This document shows positions 51,309 through 61,465 of a stretch of 64,000 nt of DNA, piece by piece. The DNA lies in assembly GCA_030068145.1 (NCBI GenBank), contig JAPJBO010000885.1, positions 30,149 through 94,148 on the forward strand, written 5' to 3'. The first letter of the stretch is position 1. Each line of letters starts with the position of its first letter. The stretch comes from Diplonema papillatum. Its lineage: Eukaryota; Euglenozoa; Diplonemea; Diplonemida; Diplonemidae. The notes below the pieces were generated by a model that ran no database searches, was not told the origin of the DNA, and worked only from the letters and a program-made list of their open reading frames with translations. Both the position numbers and the translations under genes were made by a program.

Positions 51309-53059
51309 TTCTCCGTGTTGAGCGCAGGCAACGGGTATCGACCAAGTGTCCTGGTTATGCCTCTGACGTGAAGTCGCGGATGGCCGAACATCCGTTGATG
51401 ACGTGGGCATACGCAGTTGATGCACGGGATGATGCTCTGTTGGCTGGCCTGCGTAGTAGTATGGACCTTAGTGGGGACTTGGGCGAGCAGGCTGAAGCGG
51501 AGTATCACAGTGCGGCTCCGTTGAGGGCGATGCTGGTTGATCAGGATGCCACGCCGGAGATGTTAAAACACGAGCTGGAGGTAGGGCGGCTGGCCTCGAT
51601 GGCTTACTCGCACGGTGGTGCTCGCGCTGTGCACCGGAAATGCTCCGCGCCCCTGGATGCCATGCCAGTCAGGCGTGTTGACTATTCTGTCGTGGAGTTG
51701 GGGTTGACAGGGTGGGAGCGCAACACCCTTCGAACATACGCGCAGGAGCCGATGCTCACTGACAGTAAGGCCCGGACATCGATGACCTCCTTTGCGCTGG
51801 ACTTGGAGGAGCTCGGGAGGTTGGAGGCGATTGGCATCATCGAGAAGTGTGCGAGGCCCAAGATCCCGAAGAAGAATCACAAAGCACGGCTGCTTGTTGA
51901 CGGTAGAAAATTCGATGAAGCCTCTGCTGCGCCGCTTCCGCCGATTACGCCGACGCTTGGGGACATTGAGGCGTTTGTGTTGGCTTGGCGGTTTTTTTGC
52001 ACGCTGGATTTCTTGGGTTTCTTTTACCAGCTCCCCGTTGCAGAGGCGGTGGCGGCGTTTCTGGGGTTTCGCACGCCGCATGGGTACTATCGTTTTAAGG
52101 TGGCGGTCCCCGGTATCGCGAGGGCTCCGTCGATGGCGCAGCTCACGACGTGTGGGCTTCTTCGGGGGGCTGGCTTGCTGAAGCGGTCGCTTGCCATCTA
52201 TGACGATGTTGCTCTTGGAAGTCTCGACGTGGTCCAGCTTGCGGACGACAGGAAGAAGCTTATGCTGCTACTTGATAGGGCGTGTGTCACCGTGCGCGAT
52301 GACAAGTGCTTGCCGATTTCCACTGAGGGGGTTTTCGACGGTGTTCTGCTAGATCTGGAGCGGAAGACTGTGTGCGTTGATCCTGAGTGGAGACAATTGG
52401 TTCTCGCGGAGCCGGTTCCTCAGGCGCTGACCTGCCGTGGGGCTGCTCATCACATCGGATGCTTGAGGTGGGCGCACTCGGTTATGCGGAAGTCTATGGC
52501 GGTCTACCCTGCGTTGCTGAGGCTAGCGAGGCAGTTGAATGCGTACTGCCTGACTGCAGCTTTGTGGGATCGTCGTCTGTGTCTTTCAGATGAGCTGATG
52601 GGTGAGTTTCGAAAAGCCGAGCGATGGTTGCGCTGTTGTGAGCCCCGTCTCTTGAAAGCCCATGGGCAAGCGTGGGATGTGTGGGCTGATGCCAGTGACT
52701 ATGGTGGTGCTATTTGTGTCCTAGACCCAGCGAGAGAGCTCGTGGTCAAGAGGCATGCGTGGGCGTGGTCTTCTCTTCCGGCGCTGGGGCCTCCTGTCCC
52801 CATCCGGCGGAGGGAGCTGTTTTGTGCGGTTCTGGCAACTATGCTGGCGGACAAGCTCGCGCCTGATGGAGTGGCTTTGGATGTTTACCACGACAATGGC
52901 AATGCAGAGTCCAGGCAAAGAAAGCTTACTTCCTCGCATCCGGTGGAGAATCGCTGGCTGGCCACGATGCATGCTGGCTTGCGTGCTGGCAGGGTTGTTA
53001 ACACGCACCTGGTGGGTACCAGGAGTATGGTCGCGGACGTTGACACCAGGATTGGCTGA
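50912..53059 (+). CDS. Reverse transcriptase-RNase H
   Basis: Open frame of 715 codons; recognisable protein starts only near residue 135 (about 51310), so the first part, which overlaps the recombinase frame, is probably not translated. RT: LDFLGFFYQLPV with motif A Asp366, FKVAVPGIARAP, and motif C YDD at 430-432. RNase H: WADASD (Asp593), RRELF (Glu635), YHDNGN (Asp661), VADVD (Asp709), so all four acidic positions are present. No protease or integrase. It makes the DNA copy that the recombinase would insert. The frame is unbroken, which with a TSD-free, undamaged insertion suggests a young copy. It resembles DIRS-group RT rather than Gypsy in motif spacing (judged by eye). Confidence 0.85.
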   Translation: MGSFSLVHVEGSEAEWGPHGEGLHAPPLAGEGGKEVEARREGLRRRDSSRADGCRENCVPRGAGPQLEKRCPAAPGSGGHGLGGAPGGVSAQVERSAEALPVGVCVPGHGAATQGHGGDARAECEEEEDEGVILRVERRQRVSTKCPGYASDVKSRMAEHPLMTWAYAVDARDDALLAGLRSSMDLSGDLGEQAEAEYHSAAPLRAMLVDQDATPEMLKHELEVGRLASMAYSHGGARAVHRKCSAPLDAMPVRRVDYSVVELGLTGWERNTLRTYAQEPMLTDSKARTSMTSFALDLEELGRLEAIGIIEKCARPKIPKKNHKARLLVDGRKFDEASAAPLPPITPTLGDIEAFVLAWRFFCTLDFLGFFYQLPVAEAVAAFLGFRTPHGYYRFKVAVPGIARAPSMAQLTTCGLLRGAGLLKRSLAIYDDVALGSLDVVQLADDRKKLMLLLDRACVTVRDDKCLPISTEGVFDGVLLDLERKTVCVDPEWRQLVLAEPVPQALTCRGAAHHIGCLRWAHSVMRKSMAVYPALLRLARQLNAYCLTAALWDRRLCLSDELMGEFRKAERWLRCCEPRLLKAHGQAWDVWADASDYGGAICVLDPARELVVKRHAWAWSSLPALGPPVPIRRRELFCAVLATMLADKLAPDGVALDVYHDNGNAESRQRKLTSSHPVENRWLATMHAGLRAGRVVNTHLVGTRSMVADVDTRIG

Positions 53060-53204
53060 CCGCTTTCGTCTGCTTCGCATGCGCAAGGAGAAGGAGGGGG
53101 GTGGCAGTACTGCTCCGCAATCCCCGGTCGCGCGGCGAAAACTGCCTGTGTTCAGCACAGGTAGTGCAAAAGAATGCTCCTGCCCGCAGTGCAGGTAACC
53201 CGAA

Positions 53205-53400
53205 CAACCTCAGCCCGCAGAGCTGGGAAGACAGCCCGCAGTGCTGTACCTCGGCCCGCTGAGCTGAGAAGACAGCCCGCAGTGCTGTGCACCTCGGCCC
53301 GCTGAGCTGAGAAGGCAGCCCGCAGTGCTGGAAACGGAGCCTCAGCCCGCAGAGCTGAGTTTGGCAGCCAACAACGCAAGCAGCCCGCTGTGCTGCTGAC
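53205..53400 (+). repeat. CAGCCCGC(A/T)G(A/T)GCTG repeats at the retroelement 3' end
   Basis: About nine copies of CAGCCCGCAGTGCTG or its variant CCCGCTGAGCTGAGAAG, after the RT stop codon. They take the place where split direct repeats would be expected in DIRS/Ngaro elements, but no match to the left end is seen. Confidence 0.8.
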
Positions 53401-54507
53401 CGCCATGGGAAGGGGGGTGATCCCGTGCACATCACAGGATCGGCACATGCGTGCCTCCCCAAAATCCCAAACCCCGAACCCTGAACTGTTTTTCCTTCTG
53501 ATGATAGACAGCCCAACGCTTTATCTTTGCGTTCTTTCTTCTTTGCTTTGTGCTTATAACGTGCGGAAATAAAATAAGAAGCAAAATCGTGAGAACTGCG
53601 CGCCCTTGCCCGAAGCACGCGATTCGGGGTAAATGTTAATGCTCCATGATCATGCAGAAGCACGCATAACATCACCTCGCACTGTGGAGCAGCACCCAGT
53701 AGAGGTAGTACTACATGCACGTGCTGTGTGTAGTATCACCTGCACCTACGGAGGACTACCACACAGTAGAGGTAGTACTACATGCACGTGCAGGTACGCT
53801 AAAAGTGCACCTACCTACACCGGAAGGTGGTCGGGCATTACCGTAAGTGGCTTTACTAGTGAAGGGTTTTATAGTGAACGGTCAAATTAGTGAGGTTTCC
53901 AGCTCAGGATGAGTAAAGATTTGACCATTCACCAATTCAAACGGGCCTTCTGTGTGGTACCATCAAGCACTCCATCCTTCCCTGTGCCTACAAAGCGCCA
54001 ACCGGCAAACCCAGAGGCTGGACATGTATCGGTTCACTGCAATGAAAAACAATCAGAGATGCTGGACTTTTGGCCAGACTCTCTTCGGACTCATTTGGCA
54101 AACACACCTTTCCTACTTCAGATCCGCCGCAATTCCAATCCAGAAGCGGCAGAACCTGTTGGGACGCAGCCGTCCTGTCGCCCCGCAGCCTGCCTTCGAA
54201 GCGGCGACAGAGCTCGAAGTTCGAATCACCTCTGTTTTGCTTCTGTCACTCTCCAGCGCACTCTCGAAATGAAATTTACGTGTCTTTCAAGGCTCAATTT
54301 CTCCCGAAGTTGGGAGCCTATAGGACGCAACACAATTCCTCCCCACCGTTGTACACCACTTCCATAGAGTTCACATCCCGCGGTACTCTTTCTTCTCTCT
54401 CCCTCTTCTGTTTTCGAACAAGTCCCTTCGGTCATCTCGTTGCAGTTGACTAAGAACTGTGCTTCCATTCTGTTCTGGCTCTTTTCATAGTTGGCATACC
54501 AACCCGG

Positions 54508-54608
54508 AGACGCCAGATGGCTCCTTCAGACGCCAGATGGCTCCTTCAGACGCCAGATGGCTCCTTCAGACGCCAGATGGCTCCTAGATGGCTCCTTCAG
54601 ACGCCAGA
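54508..54608 (+). repeat. 20-bp minisatellite, unit 4 (4 copies plus a partial)
   Basis: Shortest copy; lacks the CCAGGTGG variant. Preceded by TCATAGTTGGCATACC (shared with unit 6) in place of TCACAGATGGCACC. Confidence 0.95.
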
Positions 54609-54938
54609 TGCCTCCTACCACACTGCGAAACATACCGCGGAATTTGCAAAGAAACACCTTGCATGCCGACCTGAGCAGAAAACAAGTCTGCTGGCCTTTC
54701 AAAGAGAAAATCTGCTTACTGGTCTGCCTGCGCCTTTTGTTCGCTGACGTAGAGTCTGCGGGATACTTCTTGGTGCAATGACTGCAGAAAGAACGAAGAG
54801 AAATCAAGCCATCCAGGGTGATACTCAGGGTGGATGCAGCACTGCCACTCTATGCTGCTTCATGTAGTTTTTAATCGATGCCATTTGTTACACCTTGATT
54901 AGGTCACACATACACAACACCTTAAGAAGCACAAAAGA

Positions 54939-55499
54939 ATGAAGTCGTTCGCTGTGTGTTCGCTCCTCATTGCGGCGCTCACCGTGCAGTCCGCCGATGC
55001 CCGACATGGAGGAAACGTAGGAAGAGTAGGAAGAGGAGCTGTGCTCAAGAAATGCAAGGACTTCTTGCACCAGGTAGGGGCGTCGGCTGTCGACCCGGTA
55101 AATGGGATGCCGCAGCTCAAAACCCTGACCGATGCGGACACGTTCCGTGTGTACCAGGGTCCTTACGCGACGCTCGGAACTCCAGTGGAGGGCGTGGATT
55201 GGACACAGTACGAGGCATTGTACACCAGACTGGTGACAGCCGACCCTTTCGTGTCGTTCAGCGTTTCGTTCTCGAAAGAAATCTTCGAACGTCACAACGG
55301 TGGCTACACGTGTGTGCTGCACACCCACAGCAACGGTCAGGTTGCCAGCGGCAAGCCCTATGGCCAGGAGTACAGGATGACGCTGGAGCTTAACAGAGAC
55401 TTGAAGGTCACGGCGTTCTACGAATTCGTGGATTCTCTGTACTCGGCGTGCTTTTTTAAACTGCTGCCCGCTGCCATGTGCGCAGCCATCGGCTACTGA
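54939..55499 (+). CDS. Secreted NTF2-like protein, copy 5
   Basis: Protein identical to copy 1. First gene after the retroelement. Its unit equals unit 3 apart from lacking the 93-bp segment and the 12-bp deletion. Confidence 0.85.
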   Translation: MKSFAVCSLLIAALTVQSADARHGGNVGRVGRGAVLKKCKDFLHQVGASAVDPVNGMPQLKTLTDADTFRVYQGPYATLGTPVEGVDWTQYEALYTRLVTADPFVSFSVSFSKEIFERHNGGYTCVLHTHSNGQVASGKPYGQEYRMTLELNRDLKVTAFYEFVDSLYSACFFKLLPAAMCAAIGY

Positions 55500-56886
55500 A
55501 CAGCAAAGCACGCCAACGTCTTCCGGTCTCGCACAGCATCACTTTTTCGCCAGCCAGGTATGCCGCACACACAAGTCTCTATTTTGTTGGAAAAGGAAGC
55601 TTGCTTCCCCCCTCGCCGCGCTCTTTTTCAGGTGAGTTAAGCAGCAACTTTCCGCGCGGTCTTTAGCCCTGGTGGGTCTCAGCTTCCAACCCTTTTCCGT
55701 GAGAGGCTTTCGACCTTTGGCTGCAGCTTGGTTTTCGTAGCGCCCATCGCTGAAAAGACTCCTGCCAGGAAGATGCAACCTCCAGCCTTCGAACGGGCGG
55801 GAAGATAACCGCCATTTCCGTGCCAATCAAGTAGCCGGCTGCTTCCAGGGACCCCATGGTACATAGAAGTGGGGTCTCAGCCCTGGGACCATTGACGAAA
55901 GGATGTGCTTGTGCATGAAGCTGAGTCCTGCCAACTTGTGGCTGCGTGCAGCTGATAAGAAGCAAAATCGTGAGAACTGCGCGCCCTTGCCCGAAGCACG
56001 CGATTCGGGGTAAATGTTAATGCTCCATGATCATGCAGAAGCACGCATAACATCACCTCGCACTGTGGAGCAGCACCCAGTAGAGGTAGTACTACATGCA
56101 CGTGCTGTGTGTAGTATCACCTGCACCTACGGAGGACTACCACACAGTAGAGGTAGTACTACATGCACGTGCAGGTACGCTAAAAGTGCACCTACCTACA
56201 CCGGAAGGTGGTCGGGCATTACCGTAAGTGGCTTTACTAGTGAAGGGTTTTATAGTGAACGGTCAAATTAGTGAGGTTTCCAGCTCAGGATGAGTAAAGA
56301 TTTGACCATTCACCAATTCAAACGGGCCTTCTGTGTGGTACCATCAAGCACTCCATCCTTCCCTGTGCCTACAAAGCGCCAACCGGCAAACCCAGAGGCT
56401 GGACATGTATCGGTTCACTGCAATGAAAAACAATCAGAGATGCTGGACTTTTGGCCAGACTCTCTTCGGACTCATTTGGCAAACACACCTTTCCTACTTC
56501 AGATCCGCCGCAATTCCAATCCAGAAGCGGCAGAACCTGTTGGGACGCAGCCGTCCTGTCGCCCCGCAGCCTGCCTTCGAAGCGGCGACAGAGCTCGAAG
56601 TTCGAATCACCTCTGTTTTGCTTCTGTCACTCTCCAGCGCACTCTCGAAATGAAATTTACGTGTCTTTCAAGGCTCAATTTCTCCCGAAGTTGGGAGCCT
56701 ATAGGACGCAACACAATTCCTCCCCACCGTTGTACACCACTTCCATAGAGTTCACATCCCGCGGTACTCTTTCTTCTCGCTCCCTCTTCTGTTTTCGAAC
56801 AAGTCCCTTCGGTCATCTCGTTGCAGTTGACTAAGAACTGTGCTCCCATTCTGTTCTGGCTCTTTTCACAGATGGCACCAACCCGG

Positions 56887-57148
56887 AGACGCCAGATGGC
56901 TCCTTCAGACGCCAGATGGCTCCTTCAGACGCCAGATGGCTCCTTCAGACGCCAGATGGCTCCTTCAGACGCCAGATGGCTCCTTCAGACGCCAGATGGC
57001 TCCTTCAGACGCCAGATGGCTCCTTCAGACGCCAGATGGCTCCTTCAGACGCCAGGTGGCTCCTTCAGACGCCAGATGGCTCCTTCAGACGCCAGATGGC
57101 TCCTTCAGACGCCAGATGGCTCCTAGATGGCTCCTTCAGACGCCAGAT
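56887..57148 (+). repeat. 20-bp minisatellite, unit 5 (12 copies plus a partial)
   Basis: Same copy number and variant position as unit 3. Confidence 0.95.
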
Positions 57149-57477
57149 GCCTCCTACCACACTGCGAAACATACCGCGGAATTTGCAAAGAAACACCTTG
57201 CATGCCGACCTGAGCAGAAAACAAATCTGCTGGCCTTTTAAAGAGAAATTCTGCTTACTGGTCTGCCTGCGCCTTTTGTTCGCTGACGTAGAGTCTGCGG
57301 GATACTTCTTGGTGCAATGACTGCAGAAAGAACGAAGAGAAATCAAGCCATCCAGGGTGATACTCAGGGTGGATGCAGCACTGCCACTCTATGCTGCTTC
57401 ATGTAGTTTTTAATCGATGCCATTTGTTACACCTTGATTAGGTCACACATACACAACACCTTAAGAAGCACAAAAGA

Positions 57478-58038
57478 ATGAAGTCGTTCGCTGTGTGTTC
57501 GCTCCTCATTGCGGCGCTCACCGTGCAGTCCGCCGATGCCCGACATGGAGGAAACGTAGGAAGAGTAGGAAGAGGAGCTGTGCTCAAGAAATGCAAGGAC
57601 TTCTTGCACCAGGTAGGGGCGTCGGCTGTCGACCCGGTAAATGGGATGCCGCAGCTCAAAACCCTGACCGATGCGGACACGTTCCGTGTGTACCAGGGTC
57701 CTTACGCGACGCTCGGAACTCCAGTGGAGGGCGTGGATTGGACACAGTACGAGGCATTGTACACCAGACTGGTGACAGCCGACCCTTTCGTGTCGTTCAG
57801 CGTTTCGTTCTCGAAAGAAATCTTCGAACGTCACAACGGTGGCTACACGTGTGTGCTGCACACCCACAGCAACGGTCAGGTTGCCAGCGGCAAGCCCTAT
57901 GGCCAGGAGTACAGGATGACGCTGGAGCTTAACAGAGACTTGAAGGTCACGGCGTTCTACGAATTCGTGGATTCTCTGTACTCGGCGTGCTTTTTTAAAC
58001 TGCTGCCCGCCGCCATGTGCGCAGCCATCGGCTACTGA
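57478..58038 (+). CDS. Secreted NTF2-like protein, copy 6
   Basis: Protein identical to copy 1. It shares the synonymous CCCGCCGCC and other single-base markers (GGTTTCGCAC; CATTTTCGTGCC) with copy 4 only. Last complete gene; its unit ends in the minisatellite at about 59573. Confidence 0.85.
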   Translation: MKSFAVCSLLIAALTVQSADARHGGNVGRVGRGAVLKKCKDFLHQVGASAVDPVNGMPQLKTLTDADTFRVYQGPYATLGTPVEGVDWTQYEALYTRLVTADPFVSFSVSFSKEIFERHNGGYTCVLHTHSNGQVASGKPYGQEYRMTLELNRDLKVTAFYEFVDSLYSACFFKLLPAAMCAAIGY

Positions 58039-59427
58039 ACAGCAAAGCACGCCAACGTCTTCCGGTTTCGCACAGCATCACTTTTTCGCCAGCCAGGTAT
58101 GCCGCACACACAAGTCTCTATTTTGTTGGAAAAGGAAGCTTGCTTCCCCCCTCGCCGCGCTCTTTTTCAGGTGAGTTAAGCAGCAACTTTCCGCGCGGTC
58201 TTTAGCCCTGGTGGGTCTCAGCTTCCAACCCTTTTCCGTGAGAGGCTTTCGACCTTTGGCTGCAGCTTGGTTTTCGTAGCGCCCATCGCTGAAAAGACTC
58301 CTGCCAGGAAGATGCAACCTCCAGCCTTCGAACGGGCGGGAAGATAACCGCCATTTTCGTGCCAATCAAGTAGCCGGCTGCTTCCAGGGACCCCATGGTA
58401 CATAGAAGTGGGGTCTCAGCCCTGGGACCATTGACGAAAGGATGTGCTTGTGCATGAAGCTGAGTCCTGCCAACTTGTGGCTGCGTGCAGCTGATAAGAA
58501 GCAAAATCGTGAGAACTGCGCGCCCTTGCCCGAAGCACGCGATTCGGGGTAAATGTTAATGCTCCATGATCATGCAGAAGCACGCATAACATCACCTCGC
58601 ACTGTGGAGCAGCACCCAGTAGAGGTAGTACTACATGCACGTGCTGTGTGTAGTATCACCTGCACCTACGGAGGACTACCACACAGTAGAGGTAGTACTA
58701 CATGCACGTGCAGGTACGCTAAAAGTGCACCTACCTACACCGGAAGGTGGTCGGGCATTACCGTAAGTGGCTTTACTAGTGAAGGGTTTTATAGTGAACG
58801 GTCAAATTAGTGAGGTTTCCAGCTCAGGATGAGTAAAGATTTGACCATTCACCAATTCAAACGGGCCTTCTGTGTGGTACCATCAAGCACTCCATCCTTC
58901 CCTGTGCCTACAAAGCGCCAACCGGCAAACCCAGAGGCTGGACATGTATCGGTTCACTGCAATGAAAAACAATCAGAGATGCTGGACTTTTGGCCAGACT
59001 CTCTTCGGACTCATTTGGCAAACACACCTTTCCTACTTCAGATCCGCCGCAATTCCAATCCAGAAGCGGCAGAACCTGTTGGGACGCAGCCGTCCTGTCG
59101 CCCCGCAGCCTGCCTTCGAAGCGGCGACAGAGCTCGAAGTTCGAATCACCTCTGTTTTGCTTCTGTCACTCTCCAGCGCACTCTCGAAATGAAATTTACG
59201 TGTCTTTCAAGGCTCAATTTCTCCCGAAGTTGGGAGCCTAAAGGACGCAACACAATTCCTCCCCACCGTTGTACACCACTTCCATAGAGTTCACATCCCG
59301 CGGTACTCTTTCTTCTCTCTCCCTCTTCTGTTTTCGAACAAGTCCCTTCGGTCATCTCGTTGCAGTTGACTAAGAACTGTGCTTCCATTCTGTTCTGGCT
59401 CTTTTCATAGTTGGCATACCAACCCGG

Positions 59428-59573
59428 AGACGCCAGATGGCTCCTTCAGACGCCAGATGGCTCCTTCAGACGCCAGGTGGCTCCTTCAGACGCCAGATGG
59501 CTCCTTCCGACGCCAGATGGCTCCTTCAGACGCCAGATGGCTCCTTTAGACGCCAGATGGCTCCTTCCGACGC
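59428..59573 (+). repeat. 20-bp minisatellite, unit 6, right edge of the array
   Basis: About seven copies with new variants (CCTTCCGACGCC, CCTTTAGACGCC). The array stops inside it and unrelated sequence follows (GCGGAACAACAGTGCTGAC). Confidence 0.95.
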
Positions 59574-59667
59574 GGAACAACAGTGCTGACAGCACCGCCC
59601 GGCGAATAGAGAGCCACAAAAGTGGCAAAATCGACCGGTCGGGGGGTGCTTAGCAGACAATGGCCTG

Positions 59668-59870
59668 ATGGCTGAGGGCACACTTAAGCAGGGCTGCATC
59701 CTCGTGTTGTAGCCGTGTTGTGTATAAGGCTTCGTGGGGCCTGGTCACTCATCACAATGGCGCAAACCTTTCTCGACAGTGATTGGGCAGTCGGGATTGC
59801 CGGGGGCGGGTCTCGAAGAAGGGAAAAGTAAAGCAAGACCTGGCGCCTGCTGTCTCCGGCTGCACTCATG
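59668..59870 (+). repeat. R7 dispersed repeat, copy 2
   Basis: See 26235-26455. Confidence 0.8.
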
Positions 59871-59897
59871 CGCATGTGGGTGCGTCTCAAAAGAAAA

Positions 59898-60152
59898 CCT
59901 TAGAAATTGTGCCCATTTTTAACTTGCGACCAGGCGTTGCCATCAGTATAGACTTTCTCCGACGTGCCGCAATATCTGCTTGGGGGAACTCAAAACCGCA
60001 TACAATCGAAATATGGGAGGCATAGAAGCCGCGCGGGAGTCGTTTAGTGGCCAATCCGAGCTCAGAAACTTCGTATAGGAACGGTACGGGTCAGGGACAC
60101 ACGCGTGGCAACGCCTTCGTCGCAAATTGAAAAATGGGCACAATTTCTAAGG
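59898..60152. mobile_element. Inverted-repeat element, 255 bp
   Basis: CCTTAGAAATTGTGCCCATT, TTTAACTTGCGACCAGGCGT, TGCCA at the left is matched by its complement at the right end with a few differences, giving termini of about 45 bp. The interior has no open frame of note. Flanks (AGAAAA / TATTCC) show no clear target duplication. Confidence 0.85.
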
Positions 60153-60267
60153 TATTCCCATGCATGGGCCAACTGCGAAACGTGGACACCCAGAGTTATC
60201 ACCCCAAGAAACAACCCACACCCACATAGCTTCGGGCGTTTGCACTCATTCGCATCATCGTCGGGTT

Positions 60268-60396
60268 CGTGTGCAACGCAAGCGCCAGGCCCCTAATGTA
60301 CGCCACGCCTTGATGTTGCGTGATTTGGGAAATTGGCAACCGCTTGACCCGTAGGCCCGTGGCTCCGCAGTACCGCAGAACCGCGTGAAACTTGGT
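60268..60396 (+). repeat. R4 dispersed repeat, partial diverged copy
   Basis: GCAAGCGCCAGGCCCC, CGCCACGCCTTGATG, TTGACCCGTAGGCCCGTGGC, TCCGCAGTACCGC; about 80% identical by eye to 14160-14290. Confidence 0.75.
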
Positions 60397-60571
60397 CGCA
60401 GGATCTCCTCGGCACGTGGTGACCACCCCACTCAGTCTGGGTCTCAGGAGGTGCGTCACACTGCCAGAGCGATGGCGCGACGCGAATGCGCAAGAAAGTA
60501 CCACCTACACACAGTTTCAACGAAAAGAAAGCAACCCGCAAAAAAAAAAAAAAAAAAAAAAAAAAAACAAA

Positions 60572-61405
60572 ATGCTGACGTTCGCAGTGCTTCTGGCAAC
60601 AGCAGCCAGCCTCGGTGAAGCGGCCAGCATCGGGGACGAGTTCTACAGAACGTACACGAAGTACGTCGGACTTCCGATGACAGCGGCAGCGGCATCCAGC
60701 GGTGGCTGGGTGGCTGCCAACACGACGTGCGTACCTGGACTTGGGTATCCTATGAAGCTGGACGATGAGCTCCAGAACACGACGCTCTTGTACTTCGACC
60801 AAAGGGGAAACGTGTCGGGCATATCGGTTGATGTGTTCGGGTCGCCCCCGCCGCAGAAGCTGATTGACCTCGGATACTGGGTCTTGATCTCGCACGAAAG
60901 GTACAGAATCAGCCTCGGGTACCGATCTCCCTTTGTCGTGTGCTCGCCTTCAACGACGCCCACTAAGTACCCACTGGGTGATCGCGTTGTCATCAACCCG
61001 AACGGGATCAACCAGTCGCTCCCACTGACTGTAGAAGCCGCTGCTGCTGAAAGCTGGTCACGTGGATCATGCTTCTATGGCATGGGCCACCACTGGTATT
61101 ACGACGTGGCTGGTCACCCGAACATGACGTGGAAGGCAGAGAACTTGGTGCCAGTGGTGACCATGTACAACAACAAGGGAGCGTTGCAGGCCACCTTCTT
61201 CGCGTCGTGGACCATCCAGCAGCACCCGTTCAACGCCGGTGACTGGGAGCCAATCCCCTTGAGCACTGGGCTCATGTGCAAAAACTTCTGCTCCTCCGAC
61301 TGTCATTTCGAAGGAACCGAGTTCTGGAGTACATACCACGTGTACATGAATCCCTTGGCCGACGCAGTGTGCGCAGACGGCTGCGAAATTGGTTGCTGCG
61401 CGTGA
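60572..61405 (+). CDS. Secreted cysteine-rich glycoprotein, family not recognised
   Basis: 277 residues, intronless. Residues 1-19 are a signal peptide (LTFAVLLATAASLGEA). The mature chain has ten Cys, six of them in the last 50 residues (MCKNFCSSDCHFEG and VCADGCEIGCCA), and five N-glycosylation sequons (for example ANTT, QNTT, NVSG, INQS, NMTW), so an extracellular disulfide-bonded protein is likely. The middle is rich in Tyr/Trp/His (GMGHHWYYDVAG). No transmembrane segment. I do not recognise the family and assign no function. The frame is open upstream to 60392, but the ATG at 60572 is chosen because it gives the signal peptide and follows a run of about 27 A and ACAAAATG. That A-run directly before a start codon is unusual. 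Confidence 0.8.
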   Translation: MLTFAVLLATAASLGEAASIGDEFYRTYTKYVGLPMTAAAASSGGWVAANTTCVPGLGYPMKLDDELQNTTLLYFDQRGNVSGISVDVFGSPPPQKLIDLGYWVLISHERYRISLGYRSPFVVCSPSTTPTKYPLGDRVVINPNGINQSLPLTVEAAAAESWSRGSCFYGMGHHWYYDVAGHPNMTWKAENLVPVVTMYNNKGALQATFFASWTIQQHPFNAGDWEPIPLSTGLMCKNFCSSDCHFEGTEFWSTYHVYMNPLADAVCADGCEIGCCA

Positions 61406-61465
61406 CTCTGAAACAGTCCCGAGTATCCCATATGCTCTCGGGTTATGCGATTTTTAGTACTAGCA

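Larger units (their letters stand above)
49632..53575 (+). mobile_element. Tyrosine-recombinase retroelement, Gag-YR-RT/RH order (VIPER-like)
   Basis: 3944 bp inserted between GCAGCTGAT and AAGAAGCAAAA of array unit 4. Removing it restores the unit exactly, so there is no target-site duplication, as expected for recombinase-mediated insertion; the last AT is ambiguous. Gag 49753-50682, recombinase about 50907-51308, RT-RNase H up to 53059. There is no integrase, protease or long terminal repeat. The left end (GAGATAGCAAAAACCGAGCG) recurs alone at 13321. The right end holds CAGCCCGCAGTGCTG repeats. The recombinase-before-RT order is that described for VIPER of kinetoplastids; DIRS and Ngaro elements place it after RT. 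Confidence 0.85.
40892..59573 (+). repeat. Tandem gene array, six units of about 2.46 kb
   Basis: Units start (CTCTATGCTGCTTCATGTAG) at 40892, 43351, 45903, 48523, 54848 and 57387. Lengths are 2459, 2552, 2620, 6325 (2381 without the retroelement) and 2539; the sixth breaks off in its minisatellite. Every length is explained by four differences relative to unit 1: +93 bp (units 2, 3), -12 bp (unit 3, near 46889), +4 minisatellite units of 20 bp (units 3, 5), and -4 such units with +2 bp (unit 4). Point differences are very few. Each unit also holds a 27-bp direct repeat (GTAGAGGTAGTACTACATGC, ACGTGC, for example 42125 and 42193). Confidence 0.95.

Noticed and set aside
50187-51425. 412- and 277-codon - strand frames across the retroelement
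   Set aside because: Antisense to Gag, YR and RT; Ser/Pro/Arg-rich composition typical of antisense frames in GC-rich coding DNA.
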